Source: Rhodoferax sp. (GTDB lineage Bacteria > Pseudomonadota > Gammaproteobacteria > Burkholderiales > Burkholderiaceae_C). Taken from it: a stretch of DNA of 64,000 bases. The notes under the pieces are model-generated. The model had not been told where the DNA came from, ran no database searches, and was given only the letters and a program-made list of their open reading frames with translations. The DNA lies in NCBI GenBank assembly GCA_003133245.1, contig PKWM01000022.1:62001-126000 (forward strand). Reading direction: 5' to 3'. Every line of letters starts with the position of its first letter. The first letter of the stretch is position 1. Made by a program: the position numbers and the translations under genes. Of this stretch, positions 24,958 through 33,623 are shown piece by piece.

Positions 24958-25587
24958 ATGAAAGTCACAGTTATCGGCGCCGGCAATATGGGCGCAGCCT
25001 TCGTCAAACAACTCACCCGCGCTGGCCATCAAGTCAGTGTGACTGCTCGCAGTTTTGAAAAAGCACAGGCGCTAGCCGCCAACACCGGTGCCATTGCCGT
25101 GGTCAGCTCCGATGCAGCCGCTCAAGCTGATGTCTTCATTCTGGCCACCGGCTATGCCGACGCCGTCAATGCGCTCAAAAGCATTGGGGATTTGAGCGGC
25201 AAGGTTGTCATCGACATCACCAACCCCCTGACGGCTGATTTCATGGGATTGACCCTGGGTCACAGTAGCTCTGCTGCGGAAGAAATCGCCAAAGCCATTC
25301 CTGGTGCTGAAGTGGTAAAAGCCTTCAACACCATCTTCGCCCAAGTGCTTGTCGACGGCGCTGATTTCGGTAACGGTCAGTCCGTTGCGGTGTTTGTCGC
25401 CAGTGACAGTGAGCGTGCCAAACAGACCGCCAAGGCGCTGGCCGAAAGTATGGGATTCCCCACGGTGGATGCCGGTGGCCTGAAGAATGCCCGCTATCTG
25501 GAACCGGTGGCTGGCCTCAACATTTACCTGGGCTACGGTGCGGGTCTGGGCACGTCGATTGCGCCGACCTGGATCAAGCGCGCTTAA
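24958..25587 (+). CDS. NADPH-dependent F420-reductase-like dinucleotide-binding protein
   Basis: A 209-residue Rossmann-fold protein with VIGAGNMGAAFVKQL at the N-terminus, ILATGYADAVNALKSI, VIDITNPLTADFMGL and EVVKAFNTIFAQVL. It matches the FNO-like family (COG2085), bacterial members of which bind NADP but have mostly unknown electron acceptors. An AAAGGAA ribosome site lies just upstream. First gene of the operon facing the LysR gene; a DoxX membrane protein follows, hinting at a redox-stress or quinone-detoxification role. Confidence 0.82.
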   Translation: MKVTVIGAGNMGAAFVKQLTRAGHQVSVTARSFEKAQALAANTGAIAVVSSDAAAQADVFILATGYADAVNALKSIGDLSGKVVIDITNPLTADFMGLTLGHSSSAAEEIAKAIPGAEVVKAFNTIFAQVLVDGADFGNGQSVAVFVASDSERAKQTAKALAESMGFPTVDAGGLKNARYLEPVAGLNIYLGYGAGLGTSIAPTWIKRA

Positions 25588-25672
25588 ACAAAGTCGCGCT
25601 ATTTGCAAAAGCCTAAGGCTTGCAGATCGACCCTACCTATCAGTTAACACATTTCATCTTCAGGAAACCATC

Positions 25673-26083
25673 ATGTCAAAGACCTTTCAAAACACGCTCA
25701 CTCTAGTTTCTCGCCTGTTGTTCGTTGCGCTCTTTCTGCCTGCTGGCATCGGCAAGCTCACCGGCTTTGCCGGTACCGTGGGATACATCTCCTCGGTGGG
25801 CTTGCCGCTGGCCACCTTGGGTGCCGTTCTGGCGCTGACGGTTGAAATCCTGGGCAGCCTGGCGCTTCTGGCAGGATTCGGCACCCGCATTGCTGCGTTG
25901 GCTCTGGCGGCATTCACGTTGGTGGCCAGCTTCTTCTTCCACGCCTACTGGGCAGTGCCTGCTGACCAGGCATTTGTCACTCAACTGCTGTTTTTCAAGA
26001 ACATTGCCGTGGTTGGCGGTTTGCTGGCACTGGCGGCCAACGGCGCGGGTGCCTGGAGCCTGGATGAACGCAACGAACGTTGA
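25673..26083 (+). CDS. DoxX-family membrane protein
   Basis: A 136-residue protein with four hydrophobic helices and DoxX marks: RLLFVALFLPAGIGKLTGF, LAALLAGF-like EILGSLALLAGFGTRI, FFHAYWAVP and QLLFFKNIAVVGGLLALAA. DoxX proteins are inner-membrane quinol- or redox-linked components of varied function. ATG 25673 gives the usual start. 85 bases after the previous gene and 31 before the next, likely the same transcript. Confidence 0.85.
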   Translation: MSKTFQNTLTLVSRLLFVALFLPAGIGKLTGFAGTVGYISSVGLPLATLGAVLALTVEILGSLALLAGFGTRIAALALAAFTLVASFFFHAYWAVPADQAFVTQLLFFKNIAVVGGLLALAANGAGAWSLDERNER

Positions 26084-26114
26084 TTAAAACGAAAATAAAA
26101 CCACTGGAATCATC

Positions 26115-26906
26115 ATGACATCCACAGCCAAATCCCCTGTCCTTTTCATATCGCATGGGGCACCGACCTTTGCCATTGAGCCTGGACTTCTTGGCCCCCG
26201 GCTAGGAACCCTGGGCAGGCAACTGCCTGAACTCAAGGCGGTGTTGGTAGTGTCACCCCACTGGCAAACAAAAGACGTGATGGTCATGACCACCGCGCTG
26301 CCAGAGACGGTGCATGATTTTGGCGGTTTTCCGTCCAGCCTGTATGCATTGCAATATCGGGCTGCCGGTCAGCCAGAGTTGGCCGAAGAGGCGGCCCGCC
26401 TACTGAATGCGGCAGGTTTCTCTGCAAATTGCGATGACCGTCGCGGGCTCGATCATGGTGCATGGGTTCCATTGATGCATCTGTTGCCTGAGGCAAAGGT
26501 TCCGGTTTTTCAGGTCTCCATGCCATTCGACTTGACCACCGGGGCGGCGGTCAAGTTGGGCCAGGCGCTGGCACCGCTGCGCGACCAGGGCGTACTCATT
26601 GTTGCCTCCGGCAGCATGACGCATAACCTGTACGACTTCCGTCAATCAGGCGCGCAGCCGGAGTCTTATGTCCAGGAATTTACCTCTTGGGTGCAGACCG
26701 CCGTGCTCGCTAAAGGATTCAAACAGTTGCATGGTTACCGTTCTGAGGCTCCTCACGCCGAACGGGCACATCCAAGCGAAGAGCATTTTCTTCCACTGCT
26801 GATCGCCATGGGGGCCACCACCGAGGCGGATGAAGTGAGTGTGCTGCATGGAGGAATCACTAACGGCGTTTTGTCAATGGAATCCTATGCATGGGGGCTT
26901 GAATGA
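26115..26906 (+). CDS. DODA-type (LigB-like) extradiol dioxygenase
   Basis: A 263-residue class III extradiol ring-cleavage dioxygenase-like protein. It carries FISHGAPTFAIEP near the N-terminus (metal ligand His), VVSPHWQTKDV, the DHGAWVPLMHL motif (second His and active-site residues), IVASGSMTHNL and EEHFLPLLIAMG. Members (DODA/YgiD) cleave catechol-type rings with a mononuclear metal and O2 in the cytosol. Substrate unknown. It overlaps the esterase gene by 4 bases (ATGA), so translation is coupled. Confidence 0.87.
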   Translation: MTSTAKSPVLFISHGAPTFAIEPGLLGPRLGTLGRQLPELKAVLVVSPHWQTKDVMVMTTALPETVHDFGGFPSSLYALQYRAAGQPELAEEAARLLNAAGFSANCDDRRGLDHGAWVPLMHLLPEAKVPVFQVSMPFDLTTGAAVKLGQALAPLRDQGVLIVASGSMTHNLYDFRQSGAQPESYVQEFTSWVQTAVLAKGFKQLHGYRSEAPHAERAHPSEEHFLPLLIAMGATTEADEVSVLHGGITNGVLSMESYAWGLE

Positions 26907-27565
26907 TGAGTGCACACTTTGATTTGATGTTTTTATCGAAACAACCGCAGCCTTCGAACCCCAAAGCGCTGGTGGTGCTCTTGCATGGTGTGGGCGGCTG
27001 CGAGAGCGATCTCGTCGACTTGGCCGGCGCAATGGACTCTGAAACGCTCGTCGTCATGCCACGCGGCCCCATTACCTTGGGCGCGGGGCAGTATGGCTGG
27101 TTTCGGGTGAACTTCACTTCTGCTGGCCCCGTTATCGTCGAGACCGAGGCCGAGCAAAGTCGTCAAACATTGCTCCGCTTTGTGGAGCAACTACAGTCGG
27201 TCTACAGCATTGCGCCGCGGAAAACGGTTATTGCCGGATTCAGCCAAGGGGGTATTTTGAGTGCCAGCGTGGCTCTGAGCGCACCAGACCTCACGGCCGG
27301 ATTTGCGGTCTTGTCTGGGCGCATTCTGCCTGAACTCGAACCGCATATTGCCGACAAGGCGCGGTTGGAAAACCTTCGCGCATTCATTGGACATGGCGAG
27401 TACGATAATAAATTGCCCGTGATATGGGCGCAGCGCGCGGATCAACTTCTCAGTGACTTGGGGGTGGCGCACCTGACCCGGCTGTACCCCATCGACCACG
27501 GTATTAGCACCACTATGCAGGCGGATTTTTTGTACTGGTTGCAGAGCATTACTTCAGGGGTTTGA
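26903..27565 (+). CDS. carboxylesterase/phospholipase-type alpha/beta hydrolase
   Basis: A 220-residue hydrolase of the small carboxylesterase/thioesterase (COG0400) family: VVLLHGVGGCESDL, VMPRGP, the nucleophile GFSQGG with Ser114, a GEYDN acidic loop and a DHGIS His motif. It hydrolyses short esters or lysophospholipids. Either ATG 26903 or 26906 may be the start. Fourth gene of the LysR-linked operon. Confidence 0.85.
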   Translation: MMSAHFDLMFLSKQPQPSNPKALVVLLHGVGGCESDLVDLAGAMDSETLVVMPRGPITLGAGQYGWFRVNFTSAGPVIVETEAEQSRQTLLRFVEQLQSVYSIAPRKTVIAGFSQGGILSASVALSAPDLTAGFAVLSGRILPELEPHIADKARLENLRAFIGHGEYDNKLPVIWAQRADQLLSDLGVAHLTRLYPIDHGISTTMQADFLYWLQSITSGV

Positions 27566-27566
27566 T

Positions 27567-28136
27567 ATGCATGACACCATTCATCAGAGCTACGCAAGCA
27601 TTCGCAGGAACGAGTCGCCAGCGACCCCGATAATGCTGCTGCACATCGGCGAAGATCGGACCGGCGTGGCATCAGGCACGGGCATTGAGCCCGACCAGGT
27701 GCTGATGCTGGAGATTGGCGCCAGTCGGACAGCCCTCGGTTCGTTCAAACACAATCCACCATCGCCGCTTGAGATCGAAAACGCCATCATGGTCGTTGAG
27801 GACGAAGTAACGCGTGCCCGTGGCTTGGCAGAGGGCCCGGCCCCACTTTATTCGACAGATGAAATGGTTTATAAAATAGCCAAGATGGCGGGCTGTCCAG
27901 ATGAGATGCCAATAACTCTGACCATTGAACAGGTTGAAGCGCTGTTTGACCAGCTTGCTGCCAGATCCGAAGGCAGGCCATCGTCGCAAGTGGACATACC
28001 GGATGACCCCAAACTCGCTGCGACCTTGTTGATTCTGCGAGAGTTCATGCATCACTTGCACTTTGAGAGCATTAAGTTCAGACGAAAGTCGCAACAAACT
28101 GGCAGGCCGGCCAGCGATGCTCCTCAGCCAATCTGA
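27567..28136 (+). CDS. hypothetical protein, last gene of LysR-linked operon
   Basis: A 189-residue soluble protein not assigned to a family. Coding is supported by position (2 bases after the esterase stop, same strand) and by protein-like composition (EIENAIMVVEDEVTRARGLA, LAATLLILREFMHHLHFESI). No signal peptide, membrane helix or catalytic motif is obvious; the middle region (about 55-130) looks alpha-helical. Confidence 0.6.
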   Translation: MHDTIHQSYASIRRNESPATPIMLLHIGEDRTGVASGTGIEPDQVLMLEIGASRTALGSFKHNPPSPLEIENAIMVVEDEVTRARGLAEGPAPLYSTDEMVYKIAKMAGCPDEMPITLTIEQVEALFDQLAARSEGRPSSQVDIPDDPKLAATLLILREFMHHLHFESIKFRRKSQQTGRPASDAPQPI

Positions 28137-28220
28137 TTCCGACAGTTGTCGCTCAAAGAGCGTTCCCGTCGATCCTGTTCACTGTCGGCTTGGACTGGTT
28201 TGATGAGGTCAGCTGCCTCA

Positions 28221-28320
28221 GACAGACCGCTGGGAGACGTTCCTGGACTACGTGATGGCCAAAATCACCCGCCCTTTGCCACCGTCGCTGCCGCCGAACC
28301 GGCTCGCATTGGCAGAGTAA
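28221..28320 (+). pseudogene. 3'-end relic of an unidentified gene
   Basis: In one frame this stretch reads QLPQTDRWETFLDYVMAKIT, then RPLPPSLPPNRLALAE and a TAA stop; the same frame has stops just upstream, so only the tail survives. The parent family was not recognised. The rest of 28137-28418, between convergent genes, shows nothing else. Confidence 0.3.
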
Positions 28321-28418
28321 CTGCCGGATTTAGGTTAACTTGAACAATTAACGTCATGTCCGACCATCTGATCTCTACCTCGCCGGGTTTTTCCGGCTGC
28401 TTCACGCGCGTTCAGGAT

Positions 28419-29204
28419 TCAGCTATGGAGGATATTTCCCAAGCGTGCGGCGAGTTGCGCTGCGTCGCGTTGGCCCGGTGCATTAACCGCCTTGCCGACA
28501 CCCAGATAGCGTTCCGCGACCTGCTGGTCGCCCAGCAATTCTTGACCCGTCCCCTCCAGCACCACTCGGCCCGCCTCCAACACATAGGCACGGTCGGCAA
28601 TGGCCAGACTTTGCCGCGCGTTCTGCTCCGAGAGCAGGATCGCCATACCCTGGGCGCGCAGGCTTGCGACCAAGCGGAAAATCTCGCTCACCAACAGAGG
28701 CGACAGCCCGAGAGAGGGTTCGTCAAGCAGCAGCAGGCGCGGCCGCGACATCAGGCCGCGGGCGATGGCGAGCATCTGCTGCTGGCCGCCGGACAGATTG
28801 CCCGCCGGCAGGTGCAGACGCTCGCCGAGCACCGGGAAGCGCGCGCACATATCGGTCAGCCGGCGCGACGCTTCTTCCTCGGGCAGGCGCCGGTGCGCGC
28901 TCCCGCCCAGCCAAAGGTTCTCCTCTATCGATAAGCCGGCAAACACCTGCCGGCCCTCCGGAACGTGGGCCAGGCCGCGCCGCACGCGCTCGCGTGACGA
29001 TAGCTGCTCGATGCGCTCGCCGTCAAAAAGAATTTTCCCGCTCCGGACCGGGAGCAGTCCGGAGATCGCCTTGAGCAAGGTGGACTTGCCAGCACCATTG
29101 GCGCCGATCAAGGCGACAATTTCGCCGGTTTTCACGACCAGCCCGGCGTCGTGTACCACGGCGTCTGCGCCATAGCCTGTTGTGAGTCGTTGTATCTCGA
29201 GCAT
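28419..29204 (-). CDS. livF: branched-chain-type ABC transporter ATPase LivF (second system)
   Basis: A 261-residue LivF-type ATPase with Walker A GANGAGKST, signature NLSGGQQQMLAIARGL, Walker B LLLLDEPSLGLSP and an H-loop variant LLSEQNARQSL. The C-terminus (about 235-261) is longer than usual. Its ATG overlaps the livG stop by one base. Last gene of the second HAAT-type importer, whose permeases are fused. Confidence 0.87.
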   Translation of the reverse strand: MLEIQRLTTGYGADAVVHDAGLVVKTGEIVALIGANGAGKSTLLKAISGLLPVRSGKILFDGERIEQLSSRERVRRGLAHVPEGRQVFAGLSIEENLWLGGSAHRRLPEEEASRRLTDMCARFPVLGERLHLPAGNLSGGQQQMLAIARGLMSRPRLLLLDEPSLGLSPLLVSEIFRLVASLRAQGMAILLSEQNARQSLAIADRAYVLEAGRVVLEGTGQELLGDQQVAERYLGVGKAVNAPGQRDAAQLAARLGNILHS

Positions 29205-29980
29205 TAGGCTATCCCCGCATCTTGTCCGATATAGGCTTCGATAACACGGGCATCGGACTGCATTTGCGCCGGTGTCCCGCTCGCCAGAACTGTGCCCGCA
29301 TCAAGCACGACCACCTGGTCAGCCACATCCATCACCAACGACATGTTGTGTTCGACGATAGCGACCGTAATGTCGTTGGAGCGCACTGCACGGAGCAGGG
29401 CGGAGAGTTCGGCGGTTTCACTGTCATTGAGTCCTGCCGCAGGTTCGTCCAGGAGCAGCAGCCGCGGCCGGGCCATCAGGGCGCGCACGACTTCCAGCAG
29501 CTTCTGCGCGCCCATCGGGAGTTCGGCGGCGGCGATGTCGCGGTGCGGCGCGAGGCCGACCAGTTCAAGCAGCGCTTCGGCGCGGGCGATGAGCGCGCGC
29601 TCTTCGCGTCGCGCCGACGCAAGCCACAGCATCTGCCGCATTGGCCCGGCGCACACCTGTAGGTGTGCGCCGACGAGGGCGTTTTCGAGCGTCGTCATGC
29701 CGGGGAAGATCCGCGCGCTCTGGAACGTTCGCACCAGCCCCAGCGCGGCAATGCGCCCCGGCGCCAGGCGTGCCAGCGACGTGCCGTAGAACCGGACTTC
29801 GCCCGCGTCTGGCCGGAAAAAATTGGTGATCAGGTTGAACACAGTTGTTTTGCCGGCCCCGTTCGGGCCGATCAGCGCGGTCACGCTGCCATGCGGCACG
29901 GCGAAGGACACATTGTCGACAGCGCGCAGGCCGCCGAAGGTCTTGGCCAGGCGCACGACTTCAAGAGCGGCCGCGCTCAT
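29204..29980 (-). CDS. livG: branched-chain-type ABC transporter ATPase LivG (second system)
   Basis: A 258-residue LivG-type ATPase: Walker A GPNGAGKTT, LVRTFQSARIFPGMTTLENA, signature ELPMGAQKLLEVVRAL, Walker B LLLLDEPAAGLND and IVEHNMSLVM. Overlaps the fused permease gene by 4 bases. Confidence 0.87.
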   Translation of the reverse strand: MSAAALEVVRLAKTFGGLRAVDNVSFAVPHGSVTALIGPNGAGKTTVFNLITNFFRPDAGEVRFYGTSLARLAPGRIAALGLVRTFQSARIFPGMTTLENALVGAHLQVCAGPMRQMLWLASARREERALIARAEALLELVGLAPHRDIAAAELPMGAQKLLEVVRALMARPRLLLLDEPAAGLNDSETAELSALLRAVRSNDITVAIVEHNMSLVMDVADQVVVLDAGTVLASGTPAQMQSDARVIEAYIGQDAGIA

Positions 29981-31875
29981 CGCACCGCTCCGGTCGTCTG
30001 TGCCGGCGTCGCGCGCGCACCGGCCAGGCGGCGAAGGCGGTGGATTGCCGCCCCGTAAATTCCGCCAGGAAGGTAACGCACGGCCAGAACGAGCAGCGCG
30101 CCCGTGGCGAAGGTTTTGTATGCGGCAAGCGGTTGGATGATCGTCGGCAGCAGCGTAAGCAGCGCCGCGCCGAGCAACGGCCCAACCAGCGTACCTTCGC
30201 CGCCCAGGACCAGCATCGCGACCAATTCCAGCGAGCGCGGCGTGCCGATCATGTCGGGCGACAAAAAATGGAAATAGAAGGCGAACAGGCTGCCCGCAAG
30301 CGAGGCCAGCGCTGCGCTGATGGAGAGTGCGATCAATTTGTAGCGGGCGACGTTGATACCCAGCGCACTGGCCGCAGTCTGGTCGGTGCGCACAGCCTGG
30401 AGCGCCCGTCCGAAGCTGGAACGTACGCCACCCAGTAGCAAAAGCAGCAGGACGACGATCAAGGCAATGAGGAAGTAGTACATTTTCGTCGTCGTGTCGA
30501 AGATCAGCGACCCAATCGAAAAGGATGGAATGCCGACCAGGCCCGAGGGGCCGCCGGTAATCTCGGTGAGGCCGACTGCGAACGAATCCACCAGCAGGCC
30601 GAAAGCGAGCGTGGCCAGAGCGAGGTAACTACCGCGCAGGCGCATTGTGAATAACGAGAGCACCGTCGCGCAGGCGACCGAGAGCAGCATGCCGACTAGG
30701 GTCCCGGCCAGCGGCGACCAGCCGTAACCGGTGGCCAGTATCGCGGCGGCGTAGCCGCCGATCGCCATGAACCCTGCTTGTCCCAGACTGACCTGGCCGG
30801 TGTAGCCCATCAAGATGTCCAGGCCGAGCAATGCTATGAACAGTATGCATGTGATGACAAGAGAACTCATCACGCTTACGGACGATATGAGACTGGGCAG
30901 CGCGACCAGCGCGAGCACGGCTAGCGCGCCCAGAATGGCCGCTCGCCGCCCTTGCAGGCGCACGATGGGCGGATAGATGCGGTGCTCCTCACGCACATCA
31001 GTGCGCCGCGCCAGGCTCGATGCGAATAATCCGTTCGGCCGCCACAGCAGCACGACGAGCAGCAGCCCGAAGGCGAGGGAATTCGCGAACAGCGAAGAAA
31101 CATAGCCGGCCGCGAGTTGCTCGACGACACCCAGCAGCAGGCCGCCCACGACTGCGCCGACGAAAGAACCGAGTCCGCCTATCGCAACTGCGATGAAGCC
31201 GAAAATTGTGAAAAAGCGTCCGCTGTCGAATTGCAGTGACATGATCGGTCCGACCACGATGCCGCCCAGGCCGCCGATAAAGGCGGCGAGCGCGAAACTC
31301 GCCAAGGTCACCCGCGGTACGTCAATGCCCATCAGCCTAGCCGCCATCGAATTTTCGGCGCAAGCGCGTAGCGCCTTGCCGGCAGCGGTGCGCATCAGGA
31401 GAAACCACGAGCCGAAAATGATTGCCGCCGTCACTCCCGCGATCCAGAAGCTCTGCGTGCTAACGCTCACACCAAATAAATGGATTGGCGCTTCACCCGA
31501 GAACGACGGCAGTGCATAGGGCTGGCTGCCCCAGACCACAAGCGCAAGCCCTTCCAGCAAGGTAAGCAGCCCTATGGTCAGGATCAACATGCTGCTCATC
31601 GGCAGCCTGGATAGCGCGGGCACGAACACGGCAGCGCCGATGGCAAGGCCTACAAGCGCGGTAATTGCTGTAGCTCCCGCGGCGGCAAGCGCCACCGGCC
31701 AGCCGAAGCTCTCCTCAAGCGAATAGGTCAAAAGTGCCCCCAGGATACAGAATGCACCCTGCGACAGGTTGATGGCGCCAGTGACGCGAAAGACCAGCGA
31801 GAAGCCCAAGGCGACAATGGCAAACACGCTGCCTTGCAGCAGCCCGCCGATGACGATCTGCGTAGCGTATTCCAT
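29977..31875 (-). CDS. fused LivH-LivM ABC permease
   Basis: A 632-residue inner-membrane protein combining both permeases of a branched-chain-type importer. Residues 1 to about 290 are LivH-like (GGLLQGSVFAIVALGFSLVF, INLSQGAFCILG, coupling loop RACAENSMAARLMGIDVPRV). About 310-632 is LivM-like (LLGLDILMGYTGQVSLGQAG, coupling loop ALQAVRTDQTAASALGINVA). ATG 31875 is chosen because the LivH N-terminus starts there, 14 bases after the binding-protein stop; the longer upstream frame lies inside that gene. Such fusions are known in this family. Confidence 0.87.
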   Translation of the reverse strand: MEYATQIVIGGLLQGSVFAIVALGFSLVFRVTGAINLSQGAFCILGALLTYSLEESFGWPVALAAAGATAITALVGLAIGAAVFVPALSRLPMSSMLILTIGLLTLLEGLALVVWGSQPYALPSFSGEAPIHLFGVSVSTQSFWIAGVTAAIIFGSWFLLMRTAAGKALRACAENSMAARLMGIDVPRVTLASFALAAFIGGLGGIVVGPIMSLQFDSGRFFTIFGFIAVAIGGLGSFVGAVVGGLLLGVVEQLAAGYVSSLFANSLAFGLLLVVLLWRPNGLFASSLARRTDVREEHRIYPPIVRLQGRRAAILGALAVLALVALPSLISSVSVMSSLVITCILFIALLGLDILMGYTGQVSLGQAGFMAIGGYAAAILATGYGWSPLAGTLVGMLLSVACATVLSLFTMRLRGSYLALATLAFGLLVDSFAVGLTEITGGPSGLVGIPSFSIGSLIFDTTTKMYYFLIALIVVLLLLLLGGVRSSFGRALQAVRTDQTAASALGINVARYKLIALSISAALASLAGSLFAFYFHFLSPDMIGTPRSLELVAMLVLGGEGTLVGPLLGAALLTLLPTIIQPLAAYKTFATGALLVLAVRYLPGGIYGAAIHRLRRLAGARATPAQTTGAVR

Positions 31876-31889
31876 GGCGCGGTTGTAGC

Positions 31890-33086
31890 CTATTTTGCGA
31901 GCGGGATGCCCGTTGGCTGGCTCATGGTCTCCCAGCGCTGCTTGGCGGCGTCCCAACGGGTGACGATGGCATTTTGCACGCCAAGTCCGCGTTGCGACAC
32001 ACTGTTGAAGTCGAAGATGCCGTTGATGCCGGCATGGTTCTTAAGCCGCGCGAGATAGTCGCGCACCTGCACGGCACTCGCGTTCGGCGGGAGCTTGCGC
32101 AGCGCATCGATCAACAGCATGGCTGGGCCCCAAGCGAGGTTGGCCGCCTCATCTGGCGCCGCGTTTTCGGCTCTGTAGGCTGCATAGAACTCGTCCTGCG
32201 CCTTCTTCACCTCAGGGGGAACCTTTACACTAGGGTTCTGAAGAGCCCACAGGCCGACAGGGAAGTAGAGATCCTTGGGCATGAAGGCGGCGTACTGCTT
32301 CATCTGGGTGTAGGTCATGTTGCCGTCGGTAGTCGCGACCGGCACATTCAGTCCGGCCTGGACGATGCCCTTGAAGATAGTGGCGGCGGGCGCGCCCGTG
32401 CTCCAGGCGATGAACGCCTGCGGTTGTGCCGCCTTGACCCGTTCGATCTGCGCCGAGACACTGACGTCGGTCGGGTTGAAGTGGACTCGTTCAACCAGTT
32501 TCATGTCCTTGTTCTCGGGCAGCTTCAGAATATCGTCGATGCCGCGCTCGGCATCCTGGCCGCTAGCGTCGGTGCTGGTGATGAGCGCGATGCGTGTCCA
32601 GCCTTTCAGGCGGAAATAGCGGATCAGCGCGTTCTCCAGGTCGTGTGTCGAGACGCTGGAGGTGAAGACGTAGCTGCCATTGGCAGGATGGATCCCCGGA
32701 GACATGCAGTACATGACCGGCCCAGTCTGCACTAGTGGCGCCACAGCGTTGCACATGGCGACGATCGACGGCCCGATCATCACGGCCGGATGCGAGGCGA
32801 GCACCTGATTCGCCATCTGAAGCGCCGTCTGCGGATTGGACTGATCGTCGAAAAAATTGAACTGCAAAGAACGACCGTGGATGCCGCCGCCCGCATTCAC
32901 CGATTTCTGTACCAGCTCGAGGGCGTGCTGCTCGGCCTTGCCGAGAAACGATGCGCCTCCCGTCTGCGGCAGGATCACGTTGATCTCGTAATTGTCTGCA
33001 GCGGCGTGCGCGGCGCCGAGCATTGAGAATGTGGCAAACAGTACCCGCGCGAGGCCTGCATTCAATTTCTTCCACCGCTTGTTCAT
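31890..33086 (-). CDS. periplasmic binding protein of second branched-chain-type importer
   Basis: A 398-residue periplasmic binding-fold-I protein. A signal peptide spans about 1-28 (RVLFATFSMLGAAHAA). The mature part begins YEINVILPQTGGASFLGKAE and includes WTRIALITSTDASGQDAERG. First gene of the operon (binding protein, LivHM, LivG, LivF). Ligand unknown; no enzyme gene follows in the operon to suggest one. Confidence 0.87.
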   Translation of the reverse strand: MNKRWKKLNAGLARVLFATFSMLGAAHAAADNYEINVILPQTGGASFLGKAEQHALELVQKSVNAGGGIHGRSLQFNFFDDQSNPQTALQMANQVLASHPAVMIGPSIVAMCNAVAPLVQTGPVMYCMSPGIHPANGSYVFTSSVSTHDLENALIRYFRLKGWTRIALITSTDASGQDAERGIDDILKLPENKDMKLVERVHFNPTDVSVSAQIERVKAAQPQAFIAWSTGAPAATIFKGIVQAGLNVPVATTDGNMTYTQMKQYAAFMPKDLYFPVGLWALQNPSVKVPPEVKKAQDEFYAAYRAENAAPDEAANLAWGPAMLLIDALRKLPPNASAVQVRDYLARLKNHAGINGIFDFNSVSQRGLGVQNAIVTRWDAAKQRWETMSQPTGIPLAK

Positions 33087-33304
33087 GGCGACTTCTCCTT
33101 GTGATTTTGATGAATTGCGAACACTGTAGGCCGATATTCCACTCTATGGAATAGGAACTATCCTGAACTGAAAATTTTAACGGCCACAACGGACACGTTA
33201 AGAATACTACCGTTGTTCTTTGGAAAACAAGACGCCGTCGCAGTGCACATTGGAAATAAAAGTCCATAGGAGGGACTATTTGTCAAGGCCCTGCATGAGC
33301 AGCG

Positions 33305-33509
33305 CCGCTCTTGATGCCGTCAACCAGGGGCCGCTGATTGAAGAAGCCGCGCTGCAAAAAGTCGAGCGTCATGTGCAGGATGCGCTCGCCAAAGAGCCCG
33401 TTTTCTCACCGGCGGCAAGCAGTCGGGCCTGGGCCGCGAGGGCTCACGCCTCGGTATTGACGTCTATGTGGAAGTCAAGTATGTCTGCATTGGTGACATA
33501 CTGAAGTAA
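33305..33509 (+). pseudogene. decayed gabD copy (succinate-semialdehyde dehydrogenase relic)
   Basis: About 205 bases match two separated parts of the intact gabD in this window. The first corresponds to 16026-16140 (encoding [20 protein letters not shown]), the second to about 16418-16514 (GLGREG...YVCIGDILK and stop). The roughly 285 bases between are deleted, apparently between the similar sequences GGCGGCAAGC and GGCGTCAAGC. A single-base loss (AAAGGAGC to AAAGAGC) shifts the frame. Divergence from gabD is about 10-12%. Confidence 0.8.
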
Positions 33510-33525
33510 ACTGTACAACTGGCAT

Positions 33526-33599
33526 GCGGGTGTAGTTCAATGGTAGAACGGCAGCTTCCCAAGCTGCATACGAGGGTCCGATTCCCTTCACCCGCTCCA
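33526..33599 (+). tRNA. tRNA-Gly (anticodon CCC), copy 2
   Basis: A 74-base cloverleaf including encoded CCA. Acceptor GCGGGTG pairs perfectly with CACCCGC, the D stem is GTTC/GAAC, the anticodon stem GCAGC/GCTGC encloses TTCCCAA (CCC, glycine) and the T arm is GAGGG/CCCTT. All stems are intact, so this is the better of the two copies. It lies 16 bases after the gabD relic. Confidence 0.93.
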
Positions 33600-33623
33600 T
33601 CCCCGAGATGACCCGCGCCAAAA

